Shown: positions 62,147-64,000 of the stretch, one piece after another
How the letters are laid out: every line of letters begins with the position of its first letter
How positions within the stretch are numbered: position 1 is the stretch's first letter
NCBI GenBank assembly: GCA_024235315.1
Contig: JACKMP010000006.1
Span: 124,001-188,000 of the forward strand
DNA from: Chromatiaceae bacterium
GTDB taxonomy: Bacteria; Pseudomonadota; Gammaproteobacteria; Chromatiales; Chromatiaceae
Length of the DNA stretch: 64,000 nt
Direction: 5' to 3'
Position numbers and translations under genes: made by a program
The notes under the pieces: generated by a model
What the model was told of the DNA's origin: nothing
Seen by the model: the letters and a program-made list of their open reading frames with translations, nothing else
Database searches by the model: none

Positions 62147-64000
62147 ATGACCGACTGCATCGCGCGGGTCGCCGTGGCGGCGCCGCTGCATTCCCTTTTC
62201 GACTATTCGATACCTGCCGGTATGCGACTGGGTGTCGGGGTACGCGTGCGCGTGTCTTTTGGCCGAACGCGCGTGATCGGGTTGGTGGTCGCGGTGGCGG
62301 ACGGCAGCGATTGCGCCGCGTCACGCATCAAGCCGGTCGAGGCCGTGCTGGACGACGAGCCGTTGCTGGGACAGTCCGATCTCGATTTCCTGACTTGGGC
62401 CGCAGGCTACTACCACCACCCGGTCGGCGAGGTGGTCATGGCGGCGCTGCCATTGCGGCTGCGCAAGGCGGAATCTGCGGCACTTCCCGGAGAGGCCGGC
62501 TGGATGCTGAGCTCGGCGGGCGCCCTGCAGGCCGCTGCACCGCCGATACGCGCACCGCGCCAGGCCGAGGTCCTGCGTTGGCTCGAGTCCAGGCCAGGTG
62601 GTGCCGCCTCGCAGGTTCATCTGCGTTCCGCCCTGCCGGAAAGCGCGGCCACGCTGCGTACGTTGCACAAGCGCGGCTGGGTGATGCAGACCCTGCTCGA
62701 TGCCCGCCCGGATCCTCTGCTGTTGGACTCGCCGGGGCTGGTGCTCAACGAAGAACAATCAGCGGTTCTGACTGCCTTGCGCGATGCTGTCGGTGGTTTT
62801 TCGGTGGCGCTGATCGACGGCGTCACCGGCAGCGGCAAGACTGAGGTCTACCTGCAGTTGGCGGCCGAGGTGTTGCGCCAGGGGCGCTCGGTGCTGGTGC
62901 TGGTGCCCGAGATATCACTGACCCCGCAGTTGTTCGAACGCTTCCAGCAGAGACTTGGCGAGACCGTCCGCATGATGCACTCGGGGCTGAGCGAAGCCGA
63001 GCGTGAGCACACCTGGCACCGTCTGCACCGTGGTCTTTCGCGCGTCCTGCTCGGAACGCGGTCGTCGATCTTCACCCCGGTTGCTGACCTCGGTCTGGTG
63101 CTGGTCGACGAAGAGCATGACCCTTCCTTCAAGCAAACCGACGGCTTTCGGTATTCGGCGCGCGACCTGGCTATCGTGCGTGGTCAGCGTGCCGGCTGTC
63201 CGGTGGTGCTGGGTTCTGCGACGCCTTCGCTGGAGAGCCTGCGTAATGCTGCGACAGGTCGTTACCGGCACCTGCGACTGGACAGCCGGGCCGGTGGCGC
63301 GCTGAGTCCGCATGTCGACCTGTTGGATATCCGCGACCAGCCTCTGCAGTGCGGCATGTCGCAGCCCCTGCTCGACCGGGTCGCGGCGGTGCTGGCAGCC
63401 GGCGAGCAGGTCATGCTGTTCTTGAACCGGCGCGGTTTCGCGCCGGTGCTGAGCTGTTTCAGCTGCGGCTGGCTGTCGGATTGCCCGCGCTGTGACGCGC
63501 GCCAGACGGTGCACCGCGGCCACGGCCTGCTGTGGTGCCACCATTGCGGGGCGCAGCGTCGTGTGCCCAAAGCGTGTCCGGCGTGTGGTGCGCATGATCT
63601 GCACCCCCTCGGTCAGGGTACGGAACAGCTCGAAGAGTTTCTGGCGGAGCGTTTCGCCGGTTATCCGCTGATCCGCCTGGACCGTGACGCCGTGGCCCGC
63701 AAGGGTGCCCTGCAGGCCCAGCTGGAACGGCTGCACGCGGCGGAGGCAGCGATCCTGGTCGGCACGCAGATGTTGGCCAAGGGGCATCACTTCCCGCGGG
63801 TGACGCTGGTCGGCGTCCTGGATGCCGACGGCGGACTGTACAGCGCCGATTTTCGTGCAACCGAGCGCATGGCGCAGCTACTGGTGCAGGTGGCCGGGCG
63901 TGCCGGTCGCGGCGACCGACCGGGGCGGGTACTGATCCAGACTCGCTATCCCGGTCACCCCCTGCTGCAGACCCTGGTGCGGCGCGGCTATCGTGCATTC
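62147..64000 (+). CDS. priA: primosomal replication protein N' PriA (3' truncated by window end)
   Basis: 618 codons of the PriA helicase, cut by the window end. N-terminal DNA-binding region (RVAVAAPLHSLFDYSIPAG), Walker A GVTGSGKTEVY, DEEH box, and a Zn-binding region with CFSCGWLSDCPRCDARQ and CHHCGAQRRVPKACPACGAHDL. Motifs V/VI are GTQMLAKGHHFP and VAGRAGRGDRPG. PriA restarts stalled forks. The ATG at 62147 follows a weak GCGGCG; the open frame continues in-frame to the end. Confidence 0.95.
   Translation, partial: MTDCIARVAVAAPLHSLFDYSIPAGMRLGVGVRVRVSFGRTRVIGLVVAVADGSDCAASRIKPVEAVLDDEPLLGQSDLDFLTWAAGYYHHPVGEVVMAALPLRLRKAESAALPGEAGWMLSSAGALQAAAPPIRAPRQAEVLRWLESRPGGAASQVHLRSALPESAATLRTLHKRGWVMQTLLDARPDPLLLDSPGLVLNEEQSAVLTALRDAVGGFSVALIDGVTGSGKTEVYLQLAAEVLRQGRSVLVLVPEISLTPQLFERFQQRLGETVRMMHSGLSEAEREHTWHRLHRGLSRVLLGTRSSIFTPVADLGLVLVDEEHDPSFKQTDGFRYSARDLAIVRGQRAGCPVVLGSATPSLESLRNAATGRYRHLRLDSRAGGALSPHVDLLDIRDQPLQCGMSQPLLDRVAAVLAAGEQVMLFLNRRGFAPVLSCFSCGWLSDCPRCDARQTVHRGHGLLWCHHCGAQRRVPKACPACGAHDLHPLGQGTEQLEEFLAERFAGYPLIRLDRDAVARKGALQAQLERLHAAEAAILVGTQMLAKGHHFPRVTLVGVLDADGGLYSADFRATERMAQLLVQVAGRAGRGDRPGRVLIQTRYPGHPLLQTLVRRGYRAF

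Overview
The window is chromosomal DNA from a high-G+C gammaproteobacterium; the gene set (pilU, djlA, comM, ubiK, glnK-amtB, rimK, YcgL, DUF1415, priA) and the phospho-signalling and c-di-GMP genes suggest a Chromatiales or similar environmental lineage, but the exact taxon cannot be fixed from sequence alone. Genes are mostly tightly packed, short operons with 4-nt stop/start overlaps are frequent (GTGA, ATGA, TTGA), and no rRNA, tRNA or CRISPR array was recognised.

Layout. 0-8 kb: the tail of an unknown gene, a hydrolase coupled to a GGDEF/EAL protein, a NorD/CbbO-like VWA protein, an orphan MlaC-like protein, a DsbA-like protein, a membrane retropepsin and an HU-like protein with a Lys/Ala tail. 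8.5-13.2 kb: a 1427-residue protein combining cyclic-nucleotide-binding domains, a rhodanese-like domain without its cysteine, a very long coiled coil and a C-terminal membrane anchor, overlapping a Rieske ferredoxin. 13-17 kb: a CbiM-like membrane protein, DjlA, a DUF350 mini-protein, a lytic transglycosylase and an Ala/Pro-rich exported protein. 17.5-22.5 kb: a hybrid histidine kinase, a sigma-54 activator and a small membrane protein that itself has a near-perfect sigma-54 promoter. 23-34 kb: purT, a phosphohexomutase, PilZ, an EamA exporter, two Slp-type lipoproteins, an iron-type alcohol dehydrogenase, pilU and a MOSC/DUF1415 pair.

34.5-47 kb is the accessory part: a TauE/SafE permease, a complete IS5-family element, a visibly AT-richer lipoprotein gene beside it, an AraC-type regulator divergent from an outer-membrane protein, two decayed genes that keep a signal peptide joined to a C-terminal piece, a glycine-zipper protein, an HdeA-like protein, a DUF3604 protein, two related lipoproteins and a lipoprotein hydrolase. 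47.5-64 kb returns to core genes: arfB, a PQQ-type sugar dehydrogenase, an ABC-F ATPase, comM, ubiK, a sigma-54-controlled porin-glnK-amtB nitrogen operon, a rimB-rimK-deacylase operon, a DUF4124 protein with a hydrolase, a fructosamine-kinase-like protein, an HNH nuclease and the 5' part of priA behind a DnaA box.

The most promising undescribed items are the sigma-54/palindrome control region at 22.45-23.07 kb with its small membrane protein, and the giant cNMP/rhodanese/coiled-coil/Rieske pair. All functional statements are homology-style inference by eye; no database search was run.
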